Positions 1 to 9,319 of a stretch of 64,000 bases of DNA are shown here, one piece after another. Under the pieces are notes generated by a model. The model was not told where the DNA came from, searched no databases, and saw only the letters and a list, made by a program, of their open reading frames with translations. Source of the stretch: Chitinophagales bacterium (GTDB lineage: Bacteria > Bacteroidota > Bacteroidia > Chitinophagales > Chitinophagaceae); NCBI GenBank assembly GCA_021323755.1, contig JAJPKJ010000020.1, forward strand, positions 1-64,000, written 5' to 3'. Numbering within the stretch: position 1 is the stretch's first letter; each line of letters starts with the position of its first letter. Position numbers and translations under genes: made by a program.

Positions 1-2373
1 AAAATAGATAATCCGAATTCATTCAAGGTTTTATTGGGCGATTTTGTTACCACAGAAGATGGAACCGGTATTGTTCACACCGCCCCCGCTTTCGGCGCGG
101 ATGATTTTAAAATTGGTAAGAAATACAATATTGGCATTCTAACGATGGTTGACAAGCAAGGTAAGTTTGTGGATGGTCTTGGTGAGTTCAGCAATCGCTA
201 TGTAAAAAATTATAAAGACGACCCGAAATATGTGGATGTCAATGTAGATATCTGCGTAAAACTTAAAAAAGAGAACCGCGCTTTCAAGATTGAAAAATAT
301 GAGCACAGCTATCCGCATTGCTGGCGCACGGATAAACCGATCCTATATTATCCGCTTGATGCATGGTTCATTAGAACCACTGCATTAAAAGACAGGATGG
401 TCGAATTGAATAAGACCATCAACTGGAAACCAAGATCAACCGGCGATGGAAGATTTGGCAACTGGCTGGAGAATATGGTGGACTGGAATTTGAGCCGCAG
501 CCGTTTTTGGGGGACTCCCTTGCCGGTTTGGCGTTCAGAAGACGGGAAAGAAGAAATATGTATTGGGTCCATCGATGAATTGTTGACCGAATCAAAAAGG
601 GCAGATGAATTATTAGGTACTCATAATTCACAACTCACCAGCCAGGATCTGGACCTCCACAAACCTTTCGTCGATGAGATCATATTGGTGAGTGAATCCT
701 GCAAACCCATGAAACGCGATGCAGACCTGATCGACGTTTGGTTCGATTCTGGTGCGATGCCTTATGCGCAATGGCATTTCCCTTTTGAGAATATTGAAAC
801 ATTCGCTCAAAATTATCCGGCAGATTTTATCGCTGAAGGAGTCGACCAGACGCGTGGATGGTTCTATACTTTGCATGCCATCGCTTCATTAATAAAAGAA
901 AGTGTGATTGAGGAATTGCAGAAGGCAGATCTTCCCACAAAAGAGGTTGACGGGAGGGCTTTCAAAACCGTGGTGAGTAATGGTTTGGTGCTCGACAAGA
1001 ACGGGAACAAAATGAGCAAACGTGTTGGCAACGTGGTTGATCCCTTCAAGACCATTGAGCAGTTTGGCGCCGACGCGACGCGCTGGTATCTCATCACCAA
1101 CGCTTCGCCATGGGAAAGCATGAAGTTTGACATCGATGGCATTAAAGAAGTGCAGCGCAAATTCTTCGGCACCTTATATAACACTTATCAATTTTTTGCG
1201 CTCTACGCAAATGTGGATGGGTTTGGTTTTTCTGAAAAATACATCCCGATTGGTGAAAGACCGGAAATTGACCAGTGGATCCTTTCCTCATTGAATACAT
1301 TAATAAAGAAGACGACAGAAAATTTTGACGATTATGAGCCGACAATTGCCGGAAGGTTGATTGAAGATTTTGTGGATGCGCATTTGAGCAACTGGTATGT
1401 CCGTTTATGCCGGCGCCGATTCTGGAAAGGTGAATACGAGCAGGATAAAATCTCTGCTTATCAAACTTTGTATGAATGCCTTGAAACCATAGCGTTGTTA
1501 ATGGCGCCCGTTTCCCCATTTTTTGCTGACTGGCTTTTTACAAATCTGAATGAAGTGACAGGAAAGAGCAAGGTAAAGTCAGTTCACCATGCCGATTTCC
1601 CTAAGGCAAACGAATCATTTATCGATGAGGCCCTGGAAGAAAGGATGCAACTGGCACAGGATGCCTCATCACTCATTCTGTCTTTACGAAAAAAAGTAAA
1701 CATAAAAGTCCGCCAACCCCTTTTCAAAGTATTGATCCCTGTTCTCCATTCATCCATGCAAGAACAACTAGAGAAAGTGAGCGATCTGATAAAAACAGAG
1801 GTCAATATAAAGGAAATACAATACATTTCGACAACAGATGGATTCATCAAGAAAAAGATCAAGCCAAATTTCGTGGCTTTGGGGAAGAAATTAGGACCAA
1901 AAATGAAAGCGGTATCAGCCGCATTATCAAACTTTTCGCAGGAAGATATTTCGAAATTAGAAAAAGAAGGTTCTTATTCTTTGCAAATTGAGAACGAACC
2001 CCTAATATTACAAATTACTGATGTTGAGATCATCAGCGAAGATATTCCTGGCTGGATAGTAGCCAACAAAAACCTGCTTACCGTTGCTCTTGATATAACT
2101 GTTACCCCGGAACTTGCCAATGAAGGCAATGCCCGGGAACTCGTAAACCGCATTCAGAAGATAAGAAAAGACAACGGCTATGAACTTACCGATAGAATTT
2201 TTGTAAAAATTGAAGACGCTTCGGCATTAAAAGAGTCCATAACTCAATTTAATAGCTATATTTGCGCCGAAATTTTGGCAGATGCAATCGAATTAGTACC
2301 CGAAATAGCCAATGGCACTGAAATTGAAGTTAATGATGTTCCTTTAAAAGTGTTTGTTACAAAAAAAGATTAA
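1..2373 (+). CDS. ileS: isoleucyl-tRNA synthetase, C-terminal part (5' end outside window)
   Basis: Class I aminoacyl-tRNA synthetase that charges tRNA(Ile) in the cytoplasm. The frame is open from base 1, so the start and the HIGH motif lie upstream of the window. Visible are the end of the editing/connective region, the conserved stretch DWNLSRSRFWGTPLPVW near 480-530, GVDQTRGWF near 840, the KMSKR signature at 1009-1023, and the anticodon-binding region that follows. The long C-terminal tail without an obvious zinc-binding Cys cluster resembles the eukaryote-like IleRS type (inference). The DksA-like gene starts 4 bases after the stop, so the two are probably co-transcribed. The identity is very secure. 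Confidence 0.97.
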   Translation, partial: KIDNPNSFKVLLGDFVTTEDGTGIVHTAPAFGADDFKIGKKYNIGILTMVDKQGKFVDGLGEFSNRYVKNYKDDPKYVDVNVDICVKLKKENRAFKIEKYEHSYPHCWRTDKPILYYPLDAWFIRTTALKDRMVELNKTINWKPRSTGDGRFGNWLENMVDWNLSRSRFWGTPLPVWRSEDGKEEICIGSIDELLTESKRADELLGTHNSQLTSQDLDLHKPFVDEIILVSESCKPMKRDADLIDVWFDSGAMPYAQWHFPFENIETFAQNYPADFIAEGVDQTRGWFYTLHAIASLIKESVIEELQKADLPTKEVDGRAFKTVVSNGLVLDKNGNKMSKRVGNVVDPFKTIEQFGADATRWYLITNASPWESMKFDIDGIKEVQRKFFGTLYNTYQFFALYANVDGFGFSEKYIPIGERPEIDQWILSSLNTLIKKTTENFDDYEPTIAGRLIEDFVDAHLSNWYVRLCRRRFWKGEYEQDKISAYQTLYECLETIALLMAPVSPFFADWLFTNLNEVTGKSKVKSVHHADFPKANESFIDEALEERMQLAQDASSLILSLRKKVNIKVRQPLFKVLIPVLHSSMQEQLEKVSDLIKTEVNIKEIQYISTTDGFIKKKIKPNFVALGKKLGPKMKAVSAALSNFSQEDISKLEKEGSYSLQIENEPLILQITDVEIISEDIPGWIVANKNLLTVALDITVTPELANEGNARELVNRIQKIRKDNGYELTDRIFVKIEDASALKESITQFNSYICAEILADAIELVPEIANGTEIEVNDVPLKVFVTKKD

Positions 2374-2377
2374 CATT

Positions 2378-3247
2378 ATGGCAATCAAGAAGAAAGCAGC
2401 AAAGCCTGCTAAAAAGGCCACTAATTCCAAAAAGGCCGCTCCGGCAAAAAAAGCCGCGGCTAAGCCTATTCGTCATGCTGCGAAAAAGGTCGAGAAAAAG
2501 GCTGCTCCCAAAAAAGCTGCTCCGGCAAAAAAGCCAGTAGTTGCCAAAAAAGTGGTTGCTGCAAAAAAACATGTTGCCCCAGTCAAACATGTAGCCCCAA
2601 CTAAACATGTTGCGGGTAAAAAACTAGTGCCTGTTAAACATGTCGCCACAAAACCGGAAATAAAAAAAGTGCTCCCTAAACAGCCAGAGCATAAGCATGA
2701 GCACGTTAAGTCGACTATTTCTATTCCAATCAAGCAGGAACCTAAAAAGCCTGCCCCTCCGGCAAAGCCAACCAAAGTGGTTATCCCGGAAATCAAAACA
2801 AAAACGGTCCGCAAATATGAACCGTCTTTTACAAAATCCGTTTTAGACACCCCATTACATGAAATACAAGGTCCGACCATGAGATATAATGATAGTGAAC
2901 TTGCAGAATTCAAAGAATTAATTTTAAAGAAATTAGATGTTGCCAAAAAAGAATTGACTTATTTGCAGGGATTGATCACACGCAAGGATGAAATGGGCGG
3001 TGATAATGATGATGCCCGCTACATGACAATGGAAGATGGAAGCATGAGCATGGAAAGAGAACAGCTTAGTCAAATGGCAAGCCGCCAGATAACTTTTATT
3101 GATCATCTGGAAAAAGCGATGATGCGTATTGAAAACAAGACCTATGGGATTTGTCGCGTCACGGGAAAACTGATCGATAAGGCCAGACTCCGCGCAGTAC
3201 CGCATGCAACATTAAGCATCGAAGCAAAGCAAATGATGAACAAATAA
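2378..3247 (+). CDS. DksA/TraR-type protein with histone-H1-like Lys/Ala/Pro-rich N-terminal tail
   Basis: 289 residues from the ATG at 2378; a TTG start 24 bases upstream would overlap ileS and is less likely. Residues 1-150 are Lys-, Ala- and Pro-rich with repeated AKKA blocks and five KHVA repeats (for example KHVAPVKHVAPTKHVA), like bacterial histone-H1-like DNA-binding tails. Residues 165-289 match the DksA/TraR fold: a coiled-coil region, then YGICRVTGKLI and ARLRAVPHATLSIEAK. The canonical C4 zinc finger is degenerate: only the first Cys remains (C-R-V-T instead of CxxC, and no second CxxC pair). DksA proteins act in the RNA polymerase secondary channel; whether this one binds polymerase, DNA or both is unknown. 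A strong terminator follows. Confidence 0.85.
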   Translation: MAIKKKAAKPAKKATNSKKAAPAKKAAAKPIRHAAKKVEKKAAPKKAAPAKKPVVAKKVVAAKKHVAPVKHVAPTKHVAGKKLVPVKHVATKPEIKKVLPKQPEHKHEHVKSTISIPIKQEPKKPAPPAKPTKVVIPEIKTKTVRKYEPSFTKSVLDTPLHEIQGPTMRYNDSELAEFKELILKKLDVAKKELTYLQGLITRKDEMGGDNDDARYMTMEDGSMSMEREQLSQMASRQITFIDHLEKAMMRIENKTYGICRVTGKLIDKARLRAVPHATLSIEAKQMMNK

Positions 3248-3272
3248 TTTTTCCATAGAAGATTTACAATGC

Positions 3273-3302
3273 AAAGGATTGCTGATGCAATCCTTTTTTT
3301 AT
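3273..3302 (+). terminator. intrinsic terminator after the DksA-like gene
   Basis: Perfect inverted repeat AAAGGATTGC / GCAATCCTTT with a TGAT loop, running into seven T residues. It lies 25 bases after the stop at 3247 and ends the ileS/DksA-like transcript. Confidence 0.88.
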
Positions 3303-3397
3303 TGCTGATTTTGTGAAACAGAGAGTTTGTGATTTTTCTGTTAAGCCTGAAAATCAGTAATCCTTTTTATTTTTATGATCCAATCAAAATAAAATAT

Positions 3398-3847
3398 ATG
3401 CAACCAAGGTTTCTGCTGATAATCATGGCTCTAATTTCCGGCGCCATTCTTCCTATACAGGCAACCATTAATTTCCGTTTATCAAAAAATGTTGGTGGCC
3501 CCGTCATTTCCGCTTTCGTTTCATTCGCTGTGGGAACAATCGGCCTATTTATCTATTTATTATTATCAAAGCAGTTTAATGTTCGCAATTTTATTGCGCA
3601 ACCTTCTCCATGGTGGATATGGATCGGCGGTCTGCTTGGTGCCATTTATGTTTCAGCAATTGTAGTATTGGTGCCGCGGCTTGGCGTGGCATTGGCATTT
3701 AGTTTGGTGATCGCCGGGCAAATGATAACCGCCATGATATTCGATCATTTCGGATGGCTTGGTTTGAATATCCAACACATTTCCATAGGAAAGATCATCG
3801 GTGCGCTGTTGTTGATCGCAGGTGTTGTACTGATCAGAAAATTCTGA
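3398..3847 (+). CDS. DMT-family transporter, DUF606/YdcZ type
   Basis: 149-residue integral membrane protein from the ATG at 3398; this start gives the usual family length of about 150 and begins directly at the first membrane helix (MQPRFLLIIMALISGAILP). Four to five hydrophobic helices are visible, with the family motif QATINFRLSK-x-GG near residues 20-30 and GALLLIAGVVLIRKF at the end. DUF606 proteins are half-size members of the drug/metabolite transporter superfamily; the substrate is unknown. It stands alone, converging on the peptidase gene downstream, with no clear terminator in the 66-base gap. Confidence 0.85.
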   Translation: MQPRFLLIIMALISGAILPIQATINFRLSKNVGGPVISAFVSFAVGTIGLFIYLLLSKQFNVRNFIAQPSPWWIWIGGLLGAIYVSAIVVLVPRLGVALAFSLVIAGQMITAMIFDHFGWLGLNIQHISIGKIIGALLLIAGVVLIRKF

Positions 3848-3913
3848 TCCGATCCAGCCGGTGTGCGACAAGCAAGCACCTTAACCGGATTCATCCATGT
3901 TAGTCACAAAGAA

Positions 3914-6019
3914 TCATTTCCAGAAAATATCCGGCATCTGTTTATTTAGGAGATGATTATAAATGAACTCATAACTTTCATTTGTTGCCTGTATATTCTT
4001 TAATCCGCGAAAACCGTGACGCTCGCCCGGATAGATCATCATTTCAAAATGTTTATTTAGGTCCTCCAGTTTATTGATGAACTGAATGGTGTTTTGCATG
4101 TGGACATTATCGTCCATAGTTCCGTGTGTGATACGCAATAAACCCTTATAATTCTTTACATAATTCTGTGGCGCTGTCATTTTATATCCATCGGGATTAT
4201 CTTGTGGCGTACCCATGAATCTTTCGGTGTAATGTGTGTCGTACAAGCTCCAGTCAGTAACGGAATAACCCGCCATGCCATGCGTGAAAACATCCGCGCC
4301 ATAAGTAAGCGCCATGCAGGTAATGTAACCACCAAAACTTCCGCCGGTGATGCAAATTCTTGTTGTATCGACAAAGAATTGTTTGCGTAGCCATTTTCCA
4401 CAATCCATATAATCCTCGATCTCATATTTACCCATCTGGCGGTAAATATAATTTTGCCCGTCTTTGCCGAAATGCCCGCTGCTCCTATTATCCATCGCGA
4501 CCTGTATCAATCCTTCTTTTGCCCACCACTGGCTTCTTAAAAAACCATTGTTCCATCTGTCATAAACAGTGCCGGCATTAGGTCCGCCGTAAACACTGAT
4601 TAAAACAGGATATTTCTTATTGGGATCGAAATGGAGCGGATATATAACGGTCATGGGTAAGTCAAAAAGCCCGTCTGAAGATTTTACGCGAATCAATTCT
4701 ACTTTTGCCAGATCATAATTGTTGAATTCGCTCCCTTTACTATCACCGATTTCTCTTATTATTTTGCCTTTTGTATCCACCAACGCCATTTTTGTTGGCG
4801 TAGAAATATTGGAATAAGAAGTGATAAAATATTTTCCATTTGGCGAAAGACTGATCACATCGTGAGAATAATTTCCGAAACTTAATCGCGTTAATCCCTT
4901 TCCGTTCAACCCTGCCTTGTAAAAATCAAAGCGTGCAGAATTTTCTTTTCTTGCCTTGAAAAAAATGGTTTTTGTCTTTTCATCCACATAAACAATTTCA
5001 GTGACGGTATAATTTCCCTGCGTGATCGCATTAACAAAACTGCCATCGCTATTATACAGATACAAATGATTCCAGCCGGACCTGTCGCTCTTAATTATGA
5101 ACTGCTTTGCGTCATTGATAAAAGTGATCCGCCCATTGTCTGAAAGAGTGACCCAGGTCTTTTGTTTTTCATCATACAACTCTTTTTTGCTGCCGTTATT
5201 AATATTGACTGAATAGATCTTCAGGTTATTCTGCAATCGGGGCATCCATTGCACCCACAATGCAGACCCATCGGGCAGCCAATAAGGCAAGCCAAAATAT
5301 TGATCATCTTTTTCATTAAAATCTGCCCAAACGGTTGTCGGGTGATCAATTGAAGTAATGCCGATTTTTACTGATGGATTTTTATCGCCGGCTTTCGGAT
5401 AATGTTCATGCTCCAAAAACCCTTCATGACCTTCTGCATTATAGATCGGGAATACCGGGACTTGCGTTTCATCGAAATGAATGAAAGCAATATGTTTGCT
5501 GTCGGGGCTCCACCAAAAAGCTTTGTAACGACTGGCCCTTCCTAATATCTCCTCATAATATAACCACGCGGCATAGCCGTTGTAAATATTATCAGAACCA
5601 TCGCTGCTCAACTGGATCTCTTTTCCGGTATTGATTTCCCTGGCGTATAAATTATTTGTTTTCGTGTATGCAATCCATTTCCCATCCGGCGACGTTGTTT
5701 TGTTTCTTTCACCATTGGCATCATCATTTGACGATCTCGGCGTTTCAAGGGTTGAAGCACTCGGCACTTCATTCTTGTAAATAATAGCCTTGCCTGTTCT
5801 TACATCAACTGACCATAATTTTTGTTTTCCGTCTGCATCATCTTTTTTCGTTTCGATGTAATGATCATCATCGACCCAATCGTGAATATTGGGCAAAGCT
5901 TGCGTGATATCAGTGGCAGCCTTTTTAAAAATTTGTTCATAACCAAGTTCTTTTTTTTGCGCGCTGATGGTGGAGACAATAACGAAAATAAAAGAAACAA
6001 TAAATGCAGCTTTTCTCAT
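3914..6019 (-). CDS. dipeptidyl peptidase IV-like S9 serine peptidase, secreted
   Basis: 701 residues with an N-terminal signal peptide (hydrophobic core AFIVSFIFVIVSTISA, then QKKE). An N-terminal DPP-IV beta-propeller includes the YYEEILGR segment, corresponding to the glutamate pair that binds the substrate amino terminus. The C-terminal alpha/beta-hydrolase domain has nucleophile motif GGSFGGY near residue 561, Asp in THGTMDDNVH near 636 and His in GERHGFR near 668. Family members remove X-Pro or similar dipeptides from peptides in the periplasm. The motif differs slightly from the GWSYGGY of classical DPP IV, so the exact specificity is uncertain. A 157-base gap follows the upstream ABC gene on the same strand. 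Confidence 0.93.
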   Translation of the reverse strand: MRKAAFIVSFIFVIVSTISAQKKELGYEQIFKKAATDITQALPNIHDWVDDDHYIETKKDDADGKQKLWSVDVRTGKAIIYKNEVPSASTLETPRSSNDDANGERNKTTSPDGKWIAYTKTNNLYAREINTGKEIQLSSDGSDNIYNGYAAWLYYEEILGRASRYKAFWWSPDSKHIAFIHFDETQVPVFPIYNAEGHEGFLEHEHYPKAGDKNPSVKIGITSIDHPTTVWADFNEKDDQYFGLPYWLPDGSALWVQWMPRLQNNLKIYSVNINNGSKKELYDEKQKTWVTLSDNGRITFINDAKQFIIKSDRSGWNHLYLYNSDGSFVNAITQGNYTVTEIVYVDEKTKTIFFKARKENSARFDFYKAGLNGKGLTRLSFGNYSHDVISLSPNGKYFITSYSNISTPTKMALVDTKGKIIREIGDSKGSEFNNYDLAKVELIRVKSSDGLFDLPMTVIYPLHFDPNKKYPVLISVYGGPNAGTVYDRWNNGFLRSQWWAKEGLIQVAMDNRSSGHFGKDGQNYIYRQMGKYEIEDYMDCGKWLRKQFFVDTTRICITGGSFGGYITCMALTYGADVFTHGMAGYSVTDWSLYDTHYTERFMGTPQDNPDGYKMTAPQNYVKNYKGLLRITHGTMDDNVHMQNTIQFINKLEDLNKHFEMMIYPGERHGFRGLKNIQATNESYEFIYNHLLNKQMPDIFWK

Positions 6020-6176
6020 GTTGGTTGGTATTAATAAATTGAAATTAGTACTTGAAAGAAAATTAATCCGCCCGCTTGTGTAATTACATGGATTGGTGGA
6101 TCGTCTTTATAGCTGATGATGGCCCCGAATACATCTCACCGTTCTGCAACAATTCAAGCCGGCAATCTTCTGGCAT

Positions 6177-8003
6177 TCAATTCACTTCCTGCATTTCAAC
6201 AAGCTTGTTGTAAATGCCATTCATTGCAATTAAACCTTCATGCGTTCCCCGTTCAATAATCCTTCCCTTGTGCAATACGATGATCTCATCCGCATGGCGA
6301 ACCGTACTTAAACGATGGGCAATCACAATGCTCGTGCGGTTTTGCATCATATTATTGATTGCATCCTGGACTATGCGTTCGCTTTCTGTATCCAGAGAGG
6401 AAGTGGCTTCATCCAAAATCAATATCGGTGGATTTTTTAACACAGCGCGGGCAATCGTTAGCCTTTGTTTTTGTCCGCCGCTCAATCGTGCACCCCGATC
6501 GCCGATTATGGTTTCGTAACCATTTTCCAGTTCCAAAATAAAATCGTGTGCATTGGCAATTTTTGCTGCACGAAGAATATCCTCCTGGGTAACATGGTCC
6601 ATACCAAAAGCAATATTATTGGCAACAGTGTCATTGAATAAAATGGCTTCCTGTGAAACCATGCTCATCAAGCTTCGCAGACTTTTTAGTTTGATGTCTT
6701 TTATATCCGTACCATCAATATAAATGCCGCCGTCGGTAACATCATAAAATCTGGGTATCAGATCCGTCATGGTTGATTTGCCGGCGCCGCTTTGTCCCAC
6801 CAACGCGATCATTCTTCCTTTTTGAATCTTTAGATCAATTGCTTCCAAAACATTTGTTTGATCATATCTAAAGCTTACGCTTCGGAATTCAATTTGACCG
6901 GAAAAATCTTCTTTAATAATCGCATTTTCCCTTTCAGTGATCGGTTGCGGTGTATCCAGGATACGCAGCACCCGTTCGCCGGCAGCCAATCCGCGCTGCA
7001 TATATGAAATTGCATTGGCCGTATTTTTTGCAGGTTCAATTATTTGAAAATAAAAAGCGATGTAGGCGATAAACGCAGAGGCAGTTAAGGTGCTGTGACC
7101 GGTAAGGATCAAACTACCTCCATATATTATGATAACGATGATCACAAACACACCCATGAACTCAGAAAGCGGTGAAGACAATTCACGCTGATTCAAAGTT
7201 GATTTCAACGTTTTTGATAAAGCGCCGTTTTCCTTCCTGAACCTGTCGGTAACAAATTTTTCTGCATTAAATATCTTGATGATGCGAATGCCCGATATCG
7301 CTTCTTCTGCAAAACTCAATAACCTGCCGATAGATTCCTGGATATAATTTCCTTTTCTTTTTAATCTCCGGGATATGGTTGAAATAATAAATCCGGAGAT
7401 CGGGAAAAAGATGATCGTGAACAAGGTCAACTGGAATGAATAATAAAAAAGCATAATGAAGGTGGCAATGATGATCAATGGCTCTTTGAAAATAACCTGG
7501 ATAGAAGTAACCACTGTTGATTCAATTTCCACCACATCACTACTGAGAATGGCAAGAAGATTGCCTTTTTTTTCATGATGATAAAACGATAATGACTGAG
7601 TACTGAACTGATCGAATAATTTTTCGCGTAATTTTCTCACCAAACTCACCCGCATGCGCGTCAATACTTTTTGACTTAAAAAACCGAAAACATTCTTCAA
7701 TAACACGGATAATAAAATGATCATGCATACATATATCAATACCCCTAATTTACCATCCCGATGAATGTAAAAAGTGAGCCAGTAATAAAAAGCATCTTTA
7801 AAATAATTTAAAGAAAAACTAAAGGCGGGCAAAACAGTAACAGCATGGCTATTATCTTTTCCGAAAAGGGTATCCAGCAGGGGGATCAATAAAGAAAAAT
7901 TCAGCAGGCTGAATATTATGTACAGTAAAATAAAAACTGCGTACTCAGGAATGTAATGATGGTAAGGCTTTGAAAAGCTCAACAACCGCAGAAAAACCTT
8001 CAT
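6177..8003 (-). CDS. ABC transporter, fused permease and ATPase (MsbA/lipid-exporter type)
   Basis: 608-residue half-transporter. Residues 1-330 form a six-helix ABC transporter membrane domain. The ATPase domain has Walker A GQSGAGKST near 403, signature LSGGQKQR near 508, Walker B ILILDEATSS near 525, and an H-loop in VIAHRLSTV. Such proteins work as homodimers in the inner membrane, flipping lipid A precursors, lipids or drugs. Co-occurrence with a divergent glycosyltransferase 76 bases away is compatible with envelope lipid or glycan export, but the substrate cannot be read from sequence. Confidence 0.93.
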   Translation of the reverse strand: MKVFLRLLSFSKPYHHYIPEYAVFILLYIIFSLLNFSLLIPLLDTLFGKDNSHAVTVLPAFSFSLNYFKDAFYYWLTFYIHRDGKLGVLIYVCMIILLSVLLKNVFGFLSQKVLTRMRVSLVRKLREKLFDQFSTQSLSFYHHEKKGNLLAILSSDVVEIESTVVTSIQVIFKEPLIIIATFIMLFYYSFQLTLFTIIFFPISGFIISTISRRLKRKGNYIQESIGRLLSFAEEAISGIRIIKIFNAEKFVTDRFRKENGALSKTLKSTLNQRELSSPLSEFMGVFVIIVIIIYGGSLILTGHSTLTASAFIAYIAFYFQIIEPAKNTANAISYMQRGLAAGERVLRILDTPQPITERENAIIKEDFSGQIEFRSVSFRYDQTNVLEAIDLKIQKGRMIALVGQSGAGKSTMTDLIPRFYDVTDGGIYIDGTDIKDIKLKSLRSLMSMVSQEAILFNDTVANNIAFGMDHVTQEDILRAAKIANAHDFILELENGYETIIGDRGARLSGGQKQRLTIARAVLKNPPILILDEATSSLDTESERIVQDAINNMMQNRTSIVIAHRLSTVRHADEIIVLHKGRIIERGTHEGLIAMNGIYNKLVEMQEVN

Positions 8004-8019
8004 TCAAATAAGTTTGTTG

Positions 8020-8027
8020 TAAATTTG
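8020..8027 (+). promoter_or_regulatory. possible -7 promoter element for the GT2 gene
   Basis: TAAATTTG matches the Bacteroidota -7 consensus TAnnTTTG exactly, 52 bases before the ATG at 8080. I see no convincing -33 TTG at the right spacing. Confidence 0.38.
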
Positions 8028-8079
8028 CCTTGCAAGTTACATAAAATAGGCAGCCGAAGCATTTTGGCAAACAAGTACA

Positions 8080-8919
8080 ATGGAATTTATCAGCATCATA
8101 ACTGCCATCCACAATGGATTATCATTTAACAAAATTTACTGGGAATCTTTACAACAATATACCCATCATCCATTCGAACTGATTATAATTGATAATGTTT
8201 CCGAAGATGGCAGTGCAGCTTTTTTTGAGCAACGGGGATGCAGGGTGATCAGGAATGCTGCAAATTATTCTTACCCATATTGCCAAAATCAGGGTATACA
8301 TGCAGCCACAAGCGATTATTTGTTTTTTTTGAATAATGATATTATCGTTTCCCCACAATGGGATAAGCACCTTATTGACGCGAGTAAATTGCACGAACTG
8401 GATATACTCTCTGCTTCCGGCATTGAAAATATGGGCGATAGAAAAACCACGCAGGCACTTGACCGTAAATGGAAGCGTGTAAAAAATCCCTTAAAGATTT
8501 TTGGATTTGGAGAAAAGAATTTACGATTGATGTTTCGCCTGATGTATGGAAACTGGGAGAAATTTTGCAATAAGATTTTCGCAAAAAATGGTTTGCGTGT
8601 GGTGGAAGGAATTGTTGGCAATAATGTGATGATGACAAAAAGAGCAATTCAAATAATGGGACCATGGGATGAAACAATGCAATCGGCCGATTTCGATCTA
8701 TTCATGCGTTCCAAAAAAAGATCTCTTGAACATCAAGATATCAAACCTTGTCATATCGTACTTGGTGCATTTATCCATCATTACAACAGAATGACGGTAA
8801 AATATGCAGTGAAACCAAAACCTTTTGCTGATAAAAAAAATTTGATTGCCCTCAGCGAAAAATGGTCGGCAAAAGATTTGGAAATATTTCATCCAAATAA
8901 TGAAACACTAAGAAAATAA
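8080..8919 (+). CDS. family 2 glycosyltransferase
   Basis: 279 residues with a GT-A fold at the N-terminus: FISIITAIHNG, then IIIDNVSEDGS, and LFFLNNDI near residue 85, where NND stands for the usual DxD metal/nucleotide-sugar motif. The C-terminal third contains the MTKRAIQIMGPWDE segment common to GT2 enzymes that add sugars to envelope glycans or proteins. No membrane helices are evident, so it is probably a cytoplasmic or membrane-associated enzyme. Sugar donor and acceptor are unknown. rbfA begins 6 bases after its stop, suggesting one transcript. Confidence 0.88.
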   Translation: MEFISIITAIHNGLSFNKIYWESLQQYTHHPFELIIIDNVSEDGSAAFFEQRGCRVIRNAANYSYPYCQNQGIHAATSDYLFFLNNDIIVSPQWDKHLIDASKLHELDILSASGIENMGDRKTTQALDRKWKRVKNPLKIFGFGEKNLRLMFRLMYGNWEKFCNKIFAKNGLRVVEGIVGNNVMMTKRAIQIMGPWDETMQSADFDLFMRSKKRSLEHQDIKPCHIVLGAFIHHYNRMTVKYAVKPKPFADKKNLIALSEKWSAKDLEIFHPNNETLRK

Positions 8920-8925
8920 TATTTT

Positions 8926-9285
8926 ATGCAGGAAGGAAAACGACAAAAACAGGTTGCATCGCTTATTCAGCATGATTTGAATGATGTCTTTCAACGACTG
9001 GGTTTGACCATGATCGACGGGGGCATGGTTTCAATTTCTACTGTAAAAATGAGTCCTGATCTATTAGAAGCAAAAATTTATCTCAGCTTTTTCCAGGTGA
9101 AAGAGGTCAAATCAGCAATGAAACATATTGAAGATAAAAGTTGGGAGATAAAAAAAGAACTGGCAGCGCGGGTAAAACATCAGTTGCGCCGAATTCCGGT
9201 GCTTCACTACTTTGTTGATGACACACTTGATCAGGTTTTTAAAATGGAAGAACTATCTAAGAAATTAAAAGATAATGGTTCGTAG
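8926..9285 (+). CDS. rbfA: 30S ribosome-binding factor A
   Basis: 119 residues, the normal size for RbfA. The KH-like fold is recognisable from the N-terminal helix RQKQVASLIQHDLNDVF, the central ISTVKMSPDLLEAKIYLSFF strand-helix region and the C-terminal RRIPVLHYFVDDTLDQV, a family signature. It assists maturation of the 16S rRNA 5' end and late 30S assembly. It sits in a tight run with the GT2 gene upstream and the permease 34 bases downstream. Confidence 0.93.
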   Translation: MQEGKRQKQVASLIQHDLNDVFQRLGLTMIDGGMVSISTVKMSPDLLEAKIYLSFFQVKEVKSAMKHIEDKSWEIKKELAARVKHQLRRIPVLHYFVDDTLDQVFKMEELSKKLKDNGS

Positions 9286-9319
9286 TTGATATTTTACAAT
9301 CAACCATCAATCATAAACC

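Noticed and set aside
2473-2946. 157-residue open frame antisense to the DksA-like gene
   Set aside because: It mirrors the low-complexity Lys/Ala/Pro repeats of the real gene; the product is a Cys/Thr/Gly-rich sequence without any family signature.
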